From UBA8752 sp965659115 (GTDB taxonomy: Bacteria > Bacteroidota > Bacteroidia > Flavobacteriales_D > Sanyastnellaceae), in NCBI GenBank assembly GCA_965659115.1, contig CBFHUP010000002.1, positions 17,421-81,420 of the forward strand: 64,000 nt of DNA, in the 5' to 3' direction. Positions 53,419 through 63,400 of this stretch are shown in pieces; position 1 is the stretch's first letter; each line of letters starts with the position of its first letter. The notes beneath the pieces were generated by a model that saw only the letters and a list, made by a program, of their open reading frames with translations, had not been told where the DNA came from and did no database searches. A program made the translations under genes and the position numbers.

Positions 53419-54933
53419 ATGTCCCACTCTTCTCGAAATGCCATTCGGTTTCTGGCGCGGCGCATGACCGTGGACCCGACGGGCAAGGGCATTGCGCGTC
53501 CCGTTGTGCGGATTGCTGAAGGTGGTGTGGCCATTGGTGTGGCGCTGATCATTCTGTCATTGGCCATTGTGCAAGGGTTTCAGCGCGATGTACGCGAGCT
53601 CGTGGTGGGGTTTGGTGCCCATTTGAGGGTGGTGGCGGCAGACCAAGGACGCGCCCAATCCACGGATCGGGTGGCGTGGGCCGATGTTGATACCGCGGCA
53701 TTGCGTGCTGTGAAAGGTGTGGAACACGTCCAGGCTTTTGCGCAGCGTCCGGCAATTTTGGAGACAGGCGAGGAAGTAGAAGGGGTGGTGGTCAAAGGGC
53801 TGGGAGCCGATGTGGGGGTGGGTTTCTTGGCGCGGGCATTGCGCGAAGGCCGGCTGCCCGACTGGTCGCCAGAGGGCGGTGACATGGAATTGTTGGTCTC
53901 AGGTCTGCAGGCGAGAGCGTTGGGGTTGAGCCCAGGGCAACGTGTGCGCTTGCTGTTGGCCGATGCCAGAGGGGAGCTGCGCCCGAGGGTGTTTACGGTT
54001 GTGGGAGTGTACGAGACAGGACTGCAGGAATTCGATGGTGAGTTTGTCTTTTGTGCTCTGCATCACCTCCAGGAATTGAGCGGCTGGGGCATCAAAGCCC
54101 GAATGCGGCTCTCCGACCCGTTGGTGGGGGGTGTTCCAGGAATGCGCGAGATCGATGTTTTGGCAACGGGTGGTCAGGATCGGTTGCGTTACGCATGGGC
54201 AGGTGTGGACTGGAGGGGCAAAGGGCCCCATGCGCTGGAAGGAAAGGGGGAGGCTCGTGTTGTTGTTTCCGATGGAGGAGAAACGGTTCCAGATACTGCG
54301 TGGGTGATGTGGGATTCGGCATCTGGAGAGCGGCCTCAAATCCGGATGGCAGGCGGCAGTAGCCGACATTATGTAGGCGGGTTCGAGCTCAGGGTCAGCG
54401 ATTACGATGCGCTGTGGACGGTGTCTGATAGCGTCTTTTTTGTGGTGCCCTATGACCTCGACGTCAGGAGTGTTGTAGACGACCACCCTGAGATGTTCCA
54501 ATGGCTGGCCATGCTGGACCTCAACGTGGAACTCATCATCGGATTGATGGTGTTGATCGCGATCCTCAACATGGCTTCAGCACTCTTGCTGCTCATGTTG
54601 GAGCGGACGCGGTCGATTGGACTGCTCAAAGCAGTGGGGATGGCAGATGGCCCGCTTATGGGGGTCTTCGTGCGGCTTTCCGTGCGCATTTTACTGCGGG
54701 GGCTGGCATGGGGCAATGCCTTGGGATTGGGACTGGCCTTGCTGCAACGCGAGACTGGTTTGGTGGCATTGGATGCGCGGAGTTATTACCTCTCAACGGT
54801 GCCCATCGAAATTGACCTGGTGCGCATTGCAACAGTGGAGGTGGGCATCCTCGTTGTTTGCGCCATCGCCATGTTTCTGCCTGCGCGGTATATCTCGCGT
54901 TTGAACCCTGTGGAATCGCTCAGATTCGATTGA
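53419..54933 (+). CDS. LolC/E-like ABC transporter permease (FtsX family)
   Basis: 504 residues. One N-terminal membrane segment (EGGVAIGVALIILSLAIVQGF), a long periplasmic domain of about 330 residues, and three C-terminal membrane segments with ERTRSIGLLKAVGMADG and RLNPVESLRFD. This matches permeases of the lipoprotein-releasing system, which in Bacteroidota are often single-gene. No LolD ATPase is adjacent. The open frame starts at 53368; the -7-like box and the family start support ATG 53419. Confidence 0.88.
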   Translation: MSHSSRNAIRFLARRMTVDPTGKGIARPVVRIAEGGVAIGVALIILSLAIVQGFQRDVRELVVGFGAHLRVVAADQGRAQSTDRVAWADVDTAALRAVKGVEHVQAFAQRPAILETGEEVEGVVVKGLGADVGVGFLARALREGRLPDWSPEGGDMELLVSGLQARALGLSPGQRVRLLLADARGELRPRVFTVVGVYETGLQEFDGEFVFCALHHLQELSGWGIKARMRLSDPLVGGVPGMREIDVLATGGQDRLRYAWAGVDWRGKGPHALEGKGEARVVVSDGGETVPDTAWVMWDSASGERPQIRMAGGSSRHYVGGFELRVSDYDALWTVSDSVFFVVPYDLDVRSVVDDHPEMFQWLAMLDLNVELIIGLMVLIAILNMASALLLLMLERTRSIGLLKAVGMADGPLMGVFVRLSVRILLRGLAWGNALGLGLALLQRETGLVALDARSYYLSTVPIEIDLVRIATVEVGILVVCAIAMFLPARYISRLNPVESLRFD

Positions 54934-54942
54934 GGCAGCAGG

Positions 54943-54950
54943 TATCTTTG
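54943..54950 (+). promoter_or_regulatory. Promoter -7 box (TATCTTTG)
   Basis: Exact TAnnTTTG match, ending 20 bases before the ATG at 54971 and 10 bases after the LolC-like stop. Confidence 0.62.
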
Positions 54951-54970
54951 TACCACCGAACCCCGCTGTC

Positions 54971-55948
54971 ATGATCATCCACGAAAACATCCTTGGCGCC
55001 ATTGGCAACACGCCCATGATCCGCCTGAACAAGGTCGCTGCCGACTTCCCGTGTCCCGTTTTGGCGAAGGTGGAGTACTTCAACCCCGGTCACAGCGTCA
55101 AGGACCGCATGGCCCTGAGTATGGTAGAGGCAGCCGAGCGCAATGGTCAACTCAAGCCGGGAGGCACCATCATTGAGTGTACAAGCGGTAATACGGGAAT
55201 GGGACTCGCCCTGGCATGCGCAGTCAAGGGCTACCAGTTGATTTGCACCATGAGCGATAAGCAGTCGCAGGAGAAGATCGACATCCTTCGCGCGGTAGGG
55301 GCTGAGGTGTATGTGTGTCCCACAGCTGTTGCACCCGATCATCCCGACAGCTATTACAGCGTGGCGGAGCGGCTCAACAAGGAGATCCCGAACAGCGTGT
55401 GGTGCAACCAGTATGACAACCTTGCCAACCGTCAGGCCCATTATGACACCACAGGTCCCGAGATTTGGAAGCAAACTGGGGGGATGATCACCCACTTTTG
55501 TACGGGTGTAGGAACCGGAGGCACCATCAGTGGCACAGCCAAGTACCTCAAGGAGAAGAATCCGGACATCCAGATTTGGGGGGTTGACTCCTATGGCTCG
55601 GTGTTCAAGAAATACCACGAGACGGGAGAGTTCGACGAAAAGGAGATCTACCCCTATATCACGGAAGGCATTGGTGAGGACATTTTGCCAGCCAACGTGG
55701 ACTTTGACCTCATCGATAAATTCGAGAAGGTCACGGATAAGGATGGTGCCTTGACCACCCGCGAGCTTGCCAAGGAAGAGGGATTGTTTCTCGGCTACAG
55801 CTGCGGTTCCGCTTTCCAGGGATTGCGCCAGCTCAAGGAGGAGCTCAAGCCTACTGACTTGGCGGTTGTCTTGTTTCACGACCACGGTTCACGCTACGTG
55901 GGAAAGGTGTACAACGACGATTGGATGCGCGATCAGGGCTGGCTTTGA
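54971..55948 (+). CDS. PLP-dependent cystathionine beta-synthase/cysteine synthase-like enzyme
   Basis: 325 residues of the cysteine synthase/CBS fold-type II family. The PLP lysine lies in GHSVKDRMA, the substrate loop is TSGNTGMGLA and the phosphate loop GVGTGGTISG. The C-terminus HDHGSRYVGKVYNDDWMRD resembles cystathionine beta-synthases more than CysK, but the regulatory CBS pair is absent. It makes cystathionine from serine and homocysteine, or cysteine from O-acetylserine; I favour the first. It has its own promoter and a clear terminator. Confidence 0.88.
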   Translation: MIIHENILGAIGNTPMIRLNKVAADFPCPVLAKVEYFNPGHSVKDRMALSMVEAAERNGQLKPGGTIIECTSGNTGMGLALACAVKGYQLICTMSDKQSQEKIDILRAVGAEVYVCPTAVAPDHPDSYYSVAERLNKEIPNSVWCNQYDNLANRQAHYDTTGPEIWKQTGGMITHFCTGVGTGGTISGTAKYLKEKNPDIQIWGVDSYGSVFKKYHETGEFDEKEIYPYITEGIGEDILPANVDFDLIDKFEKVTDKDGALTTRELAKEEGLFLGYSCGSAFQGLRQLKEELKPTDLAVVLFHDHGSRYVGKVYNDDWMRDQGWL

Positions 55949-55982
55949 GGCTGGCTGCGCCACAATCATGGGGCGTAAAAAC

Positions 55983-56015
55983 AAAAACGAGCCCTTGGTA
56001 TAGAGCTCGTTTTTT
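55983..56015 (+). terminator. Intrinsic terminator after the CBS-like gene
   Basis: A 10-base stem (AAAAACGAGC with GCTCGTTTTT) around a 12-base loop ends in six T, 34 bases after the stop. The A tract on the left makes it potentially active in both directions. Confidence 0.85.
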
Positions 56016-56261
56016 GTTGTTAGCGAAGGAAGGGAAAGCAGCGCATCGCTGAGCGCCTAGCCCTATCTCGGCTTCAAAGTTCAGGTTATTTTCTGTGGAA
56101 TCAAGGGGTCAGGTAGCTTATAAAAAGGCCTTGCCTGCCTGATATGCACTTTGATGTGGTAAATATAAGATTCAGGCGAATACTCAAAGTTCCGTGATCG
56201 CGAAAATTCCTGAAGTCAAGCGTTTGAGAACATATAAAGGGTCATTCAGAAATGAACCTCA

Positions 56262-56299
56262 AAGCCCTTTGCCCTCTATTTGGCGATGAACAAGGGCTT
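56262..56299 (-). terminator. Possible terminator of the LytTR regulator gene
   Basis: A perfect 8-base inverted repeat (AAGCCCTT at 56262-56269, AAGGGCTT at 56292-56299) with a 22-base loop just after the regulator stop, without a strong T tract. The remaining AT-rich bases from 56018 to 56303 hold no recognised gene. Confidence 0.35.
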
Positions 56300-56303
56300 A
56301 TTC

Positions 56304-57041
56304 TCATCCTGAGGTCTTGAGCCTTTCTTTCAAAGCTTGGCGGAATGAAGCGCTGACTTTGAATTCCAAGTCTTGGATATGCACGGTTTGTTTGCTGAAA
56401 CGGGTCACATGGGCCAGGTTGACCGCTCGACTTCTATGGATGCGGATGATGCCTTGTTGGTTGAGTTCATGGACCAATTCGGTCATGGACTTTCGCGTGA
56501 CCTTTTTAGAGGTGGTGGTGTGGATTTCTGTGTAAACATGCGCACTCTCCAAGTAGAGGATGTCTGCTACGTCAATCCGATTCCATTCGCCGCCGACATT
56601 CACGAAAATGTGGTTTTGGTCCGTGGCGTGGTTTTCGCTGCTTTGTTCGACAGGGGCTTCAAGGAGCGACCCTCTCATGACTGCCAGAGAAATGGCAGCT
56701 TTTAATTCGCTGCGCCTGAAGGGCTTGACCAAATACCCTGAGGGTTGGGTCATGTTGACCAGCCCAATTGTTTTATCATCGGTAAAGGCGGTCAGAAACA
56801 AGTAAGGGAACTTGTGCTTGAGGTCAATTTGTTTGGCGAGATCAATGCCCGATTGCGGGCCGTCAACCTGAATGTCCAAAATGGCCATGTCGATGGGGTT
56901 GCGTTCAATGAATGAAAGGGCGGCCTCTACATTGTCAATGGGCGGATAAGGTGTATGACCCAAACTTCGGAGGTGCATGTGGATGCTCTCGCCGATGATG
57001 GCGTCATCCTCCAAGATTAAAATGTTGAGCCCGGAATTCAT
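56304..57041 (-). CDS. LytTR-family response regulator
   Basis: 245 residues. Receiver domain: acidic pair near the N-terminus (LILEDDAIIGES), phosphoacceptor aspartate in DMAILDIQVDG, conserved lysine in YLVKPFRRSEL. The LytTR DNA-binding domain occupies about 145-245 (DILYLESAHVYTEIHT, RIHRSRAVNLAHV). It lies 47 bases downstream of the propeller sensor kinase on the same strand, so the two form a pair. The target genes are unknown; the neighbouring surface protein gene at 60438 is a candidate by position only. Confidence 0.93.
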   Translation of the reverse strand: MNSGLNILILEDDAIIGESIHMHLRSLGHTPYPPIDNVEAALSFIERNPIDMAILDIQVDGPQSGIDLAKQIDLKHKFPYLFLTAFTDDKTIGLVNMTQPSGYLVKPFRRSELKAAISLAVMRGSLLEAPVEQSSENHATDQNHIFVNVGGEWNRIDVADILYLESAHVYTEIHTTTSKKVTRKSMTELVHELNQQGIIRIHRSRAVNLAHVTRFSKQTVHIQDLEFKVSASFRQALKERLKTSG

Positions 57042-57088
57042 GGTAGGTTGGGGGTCAGGTTAGCATTGACATAGCGGGGGAGTCCCGA

Positions 57089-60000
57089 TCAACTGAGCGG
57101 AAGATCTCGGCCTTTTTCATGTTCAAACGGGCACTTCAATTGAAAATGCCAATGGGCCCTGTTGCTGGGGGACAAAGAAGCCTTGCCGTTGAGTTGTTTG
57201 GTAAGGCTGGCTATGAGTTTGAGTCCCAATGATTCCGAGGACTTACCAGGCCCTGCATTTTCCGGCAAGCCGGGGCCATTGTCTTTGTATTCGATGTGCA
57301 GTTCTTTTTCTTCGGCTTCAATCCACCGGATGTCAATTTTGAGGGGCCGGGTATGTACATGTTGCAGGCTGTTGGTGAGCAGCTCGTTGAGCATCAATCC
57401 AACGGCTTGTGCGGGTTCGATGTCCAAGGTGATGTTGTCGCCTTGTAGCGTCCATTCCACATGGGCCTCACCTTCGAGAAGCGCATCTTCCACACGGGTG
57501 ACATATTCGTGGATGAAGTCGGTTAAATTCACATGTCGTGCGTTGGCATCAACGCGCAAGTGTTTGTGAACGAGTGAGATGGATTCTATTCGGGAGCGAC
57601 CTGCATTGAGCGCTTTTTGGGTCGAGGGGTGGCGCTCTTTTTCGGCCTGTAAATCCAGCAAGCTTCCAATGATTTGGAGGTTGTTTTTGACCCGGTGATG
57701 TACCTCCTTTAAGTAAACATCTTTCAGTTCTAATGCTTGTTTGAGGTTGCTTGTTCGCTCATTGACCATGCTGGCCAGCAGCGCATTTCTTGATTGAAGC
57801 CTTTTGAGACGCAGCAGAATTACGCCTCCCGCTGACAACAAAACCAGCAGGCCAAGGAAGGTCAGGTTTATCGGGTCCTTGTGCCATGGAGACGCCAGTT
57901 GAATGGGAATTTTAAGGGTGGAGTCAAGCCACGTTGTGCCCCTCAGTCGTCCTTGGATTTCCACCGTCGTCAATCCGGGAGAAAGTCCACTGAGGTTGAT
58001 TTCAGGGTCGCTCAACGGAAACCAACTGGACGGACTGTTGGACGCTTGAATCAGCCGGTATTGATAGAATTGTGGGACTTGTGTAAAGTCCAGAAGTGCA
58101 AATCGGATGGATACAAAATCATCTGAGGGGTCGAGATTCAGCACGCCTTCGTCTTGAAATACTGACGCCATGTCCATGATCGTGTCGCGCTTGGACCGGT
58201 GCTGGAGTATTGAAGTGACGGTGAATGCAGGGGGGGTGACAGGGGTCACATGGATGGCCTGAGGGTCAAACGATACAATGCCGTTGATGGTGCTGAAATA
58301 GGCTGTGCCAGTGCCCCCGAGATGCACGCCTGTTCGGTTGAATTCCGTTTCATGAAGGCCGTGGCGCTCATCAAAAATGATGACCACTTCTTCATGGGAT
58401 GGCTGCATCACAAACAGCCCATTGTCCGTGCTGAACCACAGTTGTCCTTCCTCGGTTTCTATGCCGCCGTAGACCGTGGTCGAGGGCAGGCCGAAGTCGC
58501 TCCCCATTTCTTTGAGCTCTTGTGTTTTAGGGGTCCACTTCAGCAATCCTCTTGTAGCGGTTGAAATCCAGTGGGTGCCTCGTGAATCAATCAAGCGATG
58601 ATGGGCCTCTTGGATGAAGGGCGCCGTTTTGGAGGCTTTGTGCCAATGCTCCCAAGCTTCAGAGGACTCATCAAAGGCAAAGACTCCCGATGCGCCAATG
58701 GCCCATAGCGTGTCTTGATGTCTTGAGAACTGGTAGATGTTGCCCATGTTGGACAACGGCGTATTGCTGTCGAGTTCAATGGTATTGGATCTCGAGTTGA
58801 CTCTATGGATGCCATTGCCTCCAATGAGCCATTCATAGGGCCCAATTCTGTGCATGTCCCAGATGGGGCCGTCTATCTGCATCGGGGATAGGATGCGGTG
58901 TGGAAGTTGTCGGGTCATGATCCCTATGCCAGAGGGGGTAGCGGTGAACAGCGTGTCTGTTGTGGCAAAAAGTGCTGCTCCCGCGCCGTTTTCTTCGACC
59001 AGCATGGTGTTGCCTTCGGGTTGATCGAGGCGGATGCCGTGGCTGTTGGTGGCAAAAACCAAGGAGTCGGCACTCCATTCCACAATGCTGCGACAGCTGT
59101 TCATTCCATCGAGGTAGCCCTTTATGGAGTCTTCTAGGGTGGCTTCTGCCGTGAACCGTTTCTCAAAACCATCCAATTCGGTATGGATCAAGGACAGGCC
59201 TTTGCAGCTTCCAATCCACACTTCGTTGGGGTTGGAGAATTCCATGGTATTGATGAGCGAAGCAAATTGCAGGTGCTCACTGATTTTCCCGGACCATTTT
59301 TGTGCGCCCTTTTGACTGACAATGGCCAACTGGTCTCGGATGAAACACCAGATGTCACCATTCCATGGGTTTTTCCGAAAAAAAATTTGGTCATTGAAAT
59401 CAGGACGTGGAATGGGGAACCAATCGTCCCAATTTCCCAAGCGGGTTGTGGTTCCATCCCAGTGCTGACGAATGAGCGCCCCTTTGGGGTGCCCGGGGTA
59501 TTTGTTGAGCTGAAAAAACACCAACCCATTCTCATCTGCACTTACAATGCATGAATGCTCGTCGCCTTGGGTGGGCAAGGAGTTGGTAAATCTCTGGCTC
59601 ACCATGTGTCCAATGCTGTCCTCCGTTAAAAACAACAGATGGGTGTTTTGATGCCATGAGCGGTACAGCAAGGGCCAATCTTCATGTCCACCGTTCCACG
59701 CAGCGAAGCGCCGTCCAGCTTCAAAGGGCCGTGTTGGCTGTAGTCCTTCGACGTGGAGCCGCACGGAATCAGGATGACTTCGCTTCCATTCGGTCTTTCG
59801 CCTTTGCTTTAAAAAAGTGTCAGATCGATCTGGCGTTTGGGGGAGTGGGACATTCTTGAACGACGGGTTCAAGGGATTGAATGTGAAAATGGTGTCTGCT
59901 TTTTGGTTGTCTACTGCTTGAGAAAGGCGCAGTATGAATTGGTTGTCAAATGAGGGCGTCAATTTGATAAAAACCTGTGACAGACGTTGCTCCGCTTGCA

Positions 60001-60253
60001 CCATGTCGGCATACAAGTGCGGCTTGAACTGATTGCCATCGAAACGGTCCAGGCCTTTGGACGTCGCAAACCACATGAATCCGGAGGCGTCTTTTTCAAT
60101 GGCGAAGACGCAATTTCCGGACAGGCCATCAAGGGCATTGTACGTCCGGTGGCTCACCGTGAGCCCCTGCTGCACGGTGTCGAACTGTGCCGCACACTTT
60201 TGAGTGTCCAACAGCAGAAAGGCAAGTGCGATTATGATGCATCTGATGCCCAC
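57089..60253 (-). CDS. Two-component propeller sensor histidine kinase
   Basis: About 1,054 residues. From the GTG at 60253 a short signal peptide (GIRCIIIALAFLLL, ending AA before Gln) leads into a periplasmic beta-propeller of Reg_prop-type blades (ALDGLSGNCVFAIEKDASGF, GFMWFATSKGLDRF, QLWFSTDNGLF), then a Y_Y_Y-like domain, one membrane segment near INLTFLGLLVLLSAGGVILL, a HisKA_2 dimerisation domain with the phospho-accepting histidine (EVHHRVKNNLQIIGSLLDLQ) and a HATPase_c domain (LNELLTNSLQHV, DNGPGLPE, LGLKLI). The open frame reaches another GTG at 60313, but a TACCTTGT box at 60258-60265 ends 4 bases before GTG 60253, and only that start gives a compact signal peptide. Ligand unknown. 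LytTR partner downstream. Confidence 0.92.
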   Translation of the reverse strand: MGIRCIIIALAFLLLDTQKCAAQFDTVQQGLTVSHRTYNALDGLSGNCVFAIEKDASGFMWFATSKGLDRFDGNQFKPHLYADMVQAEQRLSQVFIKLTPSFDNQFILRLSQAVDNQKADTIFTFNPLNPSFKNVPLPQTPDRSDTFLKQRRKTEWKRSHPDSVRLHVEGLQPTRPFEAGRRFAAWNGGHEDWPLLYRSWHQNTHLLFLTEDSIGHMVSQRFTNSLPTQGDEHSCIVSADENGLVFFQLNKYPGHPKGALIRQHWDGTTTRLGNWDDWFPIPRPDFNDQIFFRKNPWNGDIWCFIRDQLAIVSQKGAQKWSGKISEHLQFASLINTMEFSNPNEVWIGSCKGLSLIHTELDGFEKRFTAEATLEDSIKGYLDGMNSCRSIVEWSADSLVFATNSHGIRLDQPEGNTMLVEENGAGAALFATTDTLFTATPSGIGIMTRQLPHRILSPMQIDGPIWDMHRIGPYEWLIGGNGIHRVNSRSNTIELDSNTPLSNMGNIYQFSRHQDTLWAIGASGVFAFDESSEAWEHWHKASKTAPFIQEAHHRLIDSRGTHWISTATRGLLKWTPKTQELKEMGSDFGLPSTTVYGGIETEEGQLWFSTDNGLFVMQPSHEEVVIIFDERHGLHETEFNRTGVHLGGTGTAYFSTINGIVSFDPQAIHVTPVTPPAFTVTSILQHRSKRDTIMDMASVFQDEGVLNLDPSDDFVSIRFALLDFTQVPQFYQYRLIQASNSPSSWFPLSDPEINLSGLSPGLTTVEIQGRLRGTTWLDSTLKIPIQLASPWHKDPINLTFLGLLVLLSAGGVILLRLKRLQSRNALLASMVNERTSNLKQALELKDVYLKEVHHRVKNNLQIIGSLLDLQAEKERHPSTQKALNAGRSRIESISLVHKHLRVDANARHVNLTDFIHEYVTRVEDALLEGEAHVEWTLQGDNITLDIEPAQAVGLMLNELLTNSLQHVHTRPLKIDIRWIEAEEKELHIEYKDNGPGLPENAGPGKSSESLGLKLIASLTKQLNGKASLSPSNRAHWHFQLKCPFEHEKGRDLPLS

Positions 60254-60257
60254 CTCC

Positions 60258-60265
60258 ACAAGGTA
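60258..60265 (-). promoter_or_regulatory. Promoter -7-like box (TACCTTGT) of the sensor kinase gene
   Basis: Minus-strand box ending 4 bases before the GTG at 60253, within the longer open frame. Confidence 0.45.
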
Positions 60266-60342
60266 AACTATACCCGAACTTGAATCAACGTCCGACGACC
60301 TTAAGGAAAACACCAGTCCTCCATTTTTGCGTCATTGACTCC

Positions 60343-60437
60343 TCAGCTTTCGTCTTCGTCACAAACGCCATCGCCCTTGGTATCGATGTAGCGGTTGCCA
60401 TTGGAGGCGCACTTGAATCTCACTGACCTGCCGGAAT
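60343..60437 (-). other. Out-of-frame continuation of the repeat surface protein
   Basis: After the stop of the surface protein, another frame reads CASNGNRYIDTKGDGVCDED and stops at 60343, which is the same calcium-binding repeat style. Adding one base near 60438-60445 would join it to the gene. It is either a frameshift (natural or an assembly error) or a decayed tail. Confidence 0.55.
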
Positions 60438-63400
60438 TCAATCGCAAGGGCCGTTGGCGGGATCGTCGAAGTTTGGAGCGGTGCGGTCCGTGCAGTTGTC
60501 TTCGTTGTCGCAAATGCCATCGGTATCCCGGTCATAAATGCCGCATACGCCGCCACAGCACTGTGCATACCCTACGATGACCAGCCGTTCCACGGCAGGT
60601 TGACCGAATGCCGTTCCGCCAGGAGCCGAGGCTACACCGGGACAGCCCCCGTCATTGAAGACGACGGCTGAGTAGAATCCAGGCAATACTGAAACGGTTT
60701 CGGCATCGAGGGCCAGCGTGTAATCGGCGGATCCGTTGATCCCCGTGAGGACCAGGGTGGTGGCTTCAAATGAGGAAGCGGGGGTGAAAGGCAAGCTTCC
60801 AGATGACAGGGTCAAGGCCACGCGCCCGTCGGGAACTTCTGGACCGGAGGCGGGGTCAGTGGTTTCGATTCCTTCAAAAACGGGGGCGTTGTCGCACGTC
60901 CCTTGGCATACGCCATTGGCGGGGTCATCGTAGTTGTCGGCCGAGAGGTCGGTGCAGAGGTCACCGCTGTCGCATCGCCCGTCCCCATCGATGTCATCGC
61001 CGTCATCGGCAGGGTTGAAGGTGCCGCTGATGCAGTCGTCGCAGCCATCATTGTCGCTGTCCACACAAACGAAGGGGTCGCTGTCATCGAGGTCAACGGC
61101 TTCGCAAATGCCATCGCCGTCGGCATCCGCCGCGCAGGGGTTGCCGCTGCAGTCTTGGCCGGCTACAGGATAGGCGCACGTTCCGTCGTCCACGGTGGCG
61201 CTGGCATCGTAGTTGCAAGCCGAGCTGACGGTGCAACCCAGCAAGTCCGAGCAGGTCACCAGTTCGAAATAGAGGTCGTGTTCATTGGCCGCGGCATCCA
61301 GACCTGAAAAGGCCCCGCCGCCAGCGAGCAGGTTGAGGTAGGGGCCTATGGCTTTCCAGTCTCCACCGACCAGTTGTAGGATGTAGGTCGTGCCGGATTG
61401 CAATGCGGCCGGAGTGTCGAAGTTGACAAGGATGTCGCCGCCCTCTCCCGGAGTGTCCGTCCAGAGCGTTTCAGATCCGGTAGCCAGGAGGGTGCCGGCA
61501 TGCACATCAACGCCGTCGTTGGCACGCAGCTCCACGGTGAGCGCAGCGGCAGGGTCATCGAGTTGGCGCAGGCGCACCGCGGAAAGGAAGGTGGTCGCTT
61601 CAGCGGTAAAGGTTTGGCCGCTGTTGGCAAACCCGATGTAGTTCATGTCAAACGTTTCGGAGTAGGTGCTGAGTGTGGTGGCGCCCTGACAATGCGGGAC
61701 ATGGCAGAGCGTGGAGTCGATCCCGGTTTCGCCGCCGATGCAGCCGCATATGGGGTCGTTTACCGCGGTGCCGCCACAGGTTCCGTGGCAATCAAATACC
61801 CCGCATGACCCGTCATCGATCATGGCGTCGGGGGCATAGTTGCAGGCTGTAGGATCCATACATCCAAAGCACGATGCCGGGTCAATCCCGGTATTGCCTC
61901 CCACGCATCCGCAACCCGGAACAACAGTTGCGCTGCCCGCACAATCGCCATGGCAATCGATGGGTGCGCAACTGCCATTTTCATGGGTGACCGACGGGTC
62001 GTAGTTGCAGAAGGAAGGGTCGGAACAGCCCCAGGAAAGTTCTCCTGCGGAGGGGGTCCGGTGAATGATGCGGAAGGCGAGGTCTTCTGGTGAAGCGGTT
62101 CCGGCCGAGGTGATGCCGTTGCCGCCTGGGTAGTCGGAAGAGCAGATGCGCCGGGCGTTGCCAGAGGTAAAGGTGAAGCGGTACTGCCGGCCGCCCTCCA
62201 TGGCAATGCCCCCGAAATCCAGCGATTGCCAGTCATGGGTGCCGGCCAGGCAGGCGGTGCCGTCGGCGGACCGACTCGCGGTGCCCATGAGTGCGCCGGC
62301 CAAGGGGCCGTCCTCGCGATAGAGTTCCACGGTTTGCCCAGCGGAAAGCAGAACGTTGAACGCGGCCAAGGTCAAGAATCCGTCGGCAGGCATGGTGAAC
62401 GTCTGTCCGGCCAGCGTGGCGGAGCAGGGTGCTTCGCCATCGTGTGCCAAGGCTTCTTGCAGTGCCCCATCTACGCACTGTTCGAGGCGGATTCCAGTAG
62501 CGCCACCGATACAGCCACATTGGGGATCGAGGATGGCGGACCCACCGCATGTGCCGTGGCAATCGGCGTAGACGCAGCTGCCATCGTCATGGGTGGCCGA
62601 AGCATCATATCCGCTGCAAGCCGCTGCATCGGTGCAGCCAAAGACCAGGCCCGCTGCGCAGGTGTGCACTTCCATCACGAGGTCGCGGGCGGGTTCGGCG
62701 CCGGCCGCATCAAATGCCGTTCCGCCGGCATAATTCGCAGCGCATGAGGAAAGGGCCACGCCTTCGTTGAGTTCGATGACGTATTGCTGGCCTGCTTGGA
62801 CAGGCAGGTCATTCACTTCGAAAGTGGTCCAGGCATACCCGTCCAGTCCGCCTCCTGTCAAGCAGTTGGCCAGTCCGGAACAGGTGGCGGAAACCAGGTT
62901 GCTCACACCGATGATTTCGCCGGAATTCCAGGAGGGCGGGGAGCAGGCATCGGGCGCAGGGGAGGCGCGGAGGGTGACCTGCGCGTCTGTAGCGCAGCAG
63001 ACCTTGAGCCAGATTTGCTTGACGTATCCCGTGGTGGTGGCTGTGAAACTTTGGCCTTCCATCAAGCCTGGACTGCATCCCGTGCTGTCGGTGGCGATCA
63101 CGTCGGTGGTGCAGCCGTCCACACACGCATTGGCAGGTATGCCTGTATTGCCGCCGATGCAGCCGCAGTCGGTCACCACGGCCGATCCGCCGCATTCGCC
63201 GTGGCAATCGGTGGGAAGGCAGGAGCCGTCTTCGACGGTCGCGGTGGCGTCGTAGTTGCAGGCGCTGCTGTCGGTGCAGCCCAGGCAGGAGCCCGCCTCG
63301 GCTTCGGAAGCGAGACAGCCGCAATCGGGATCGAGGTAGGCTGTGCCTCCGCATTGTCCCAAACAGTCCAGTGACAAGCAGGAACCGTCCTCGGACGTGG

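Noticed and set aside
60254..60313. Upstream GTG start of the sensor kinase
   Set aside because: It would put acidic residues before the signal peptide and include the predicted promoter box; GTG 60253 gives a normal signal peptide.
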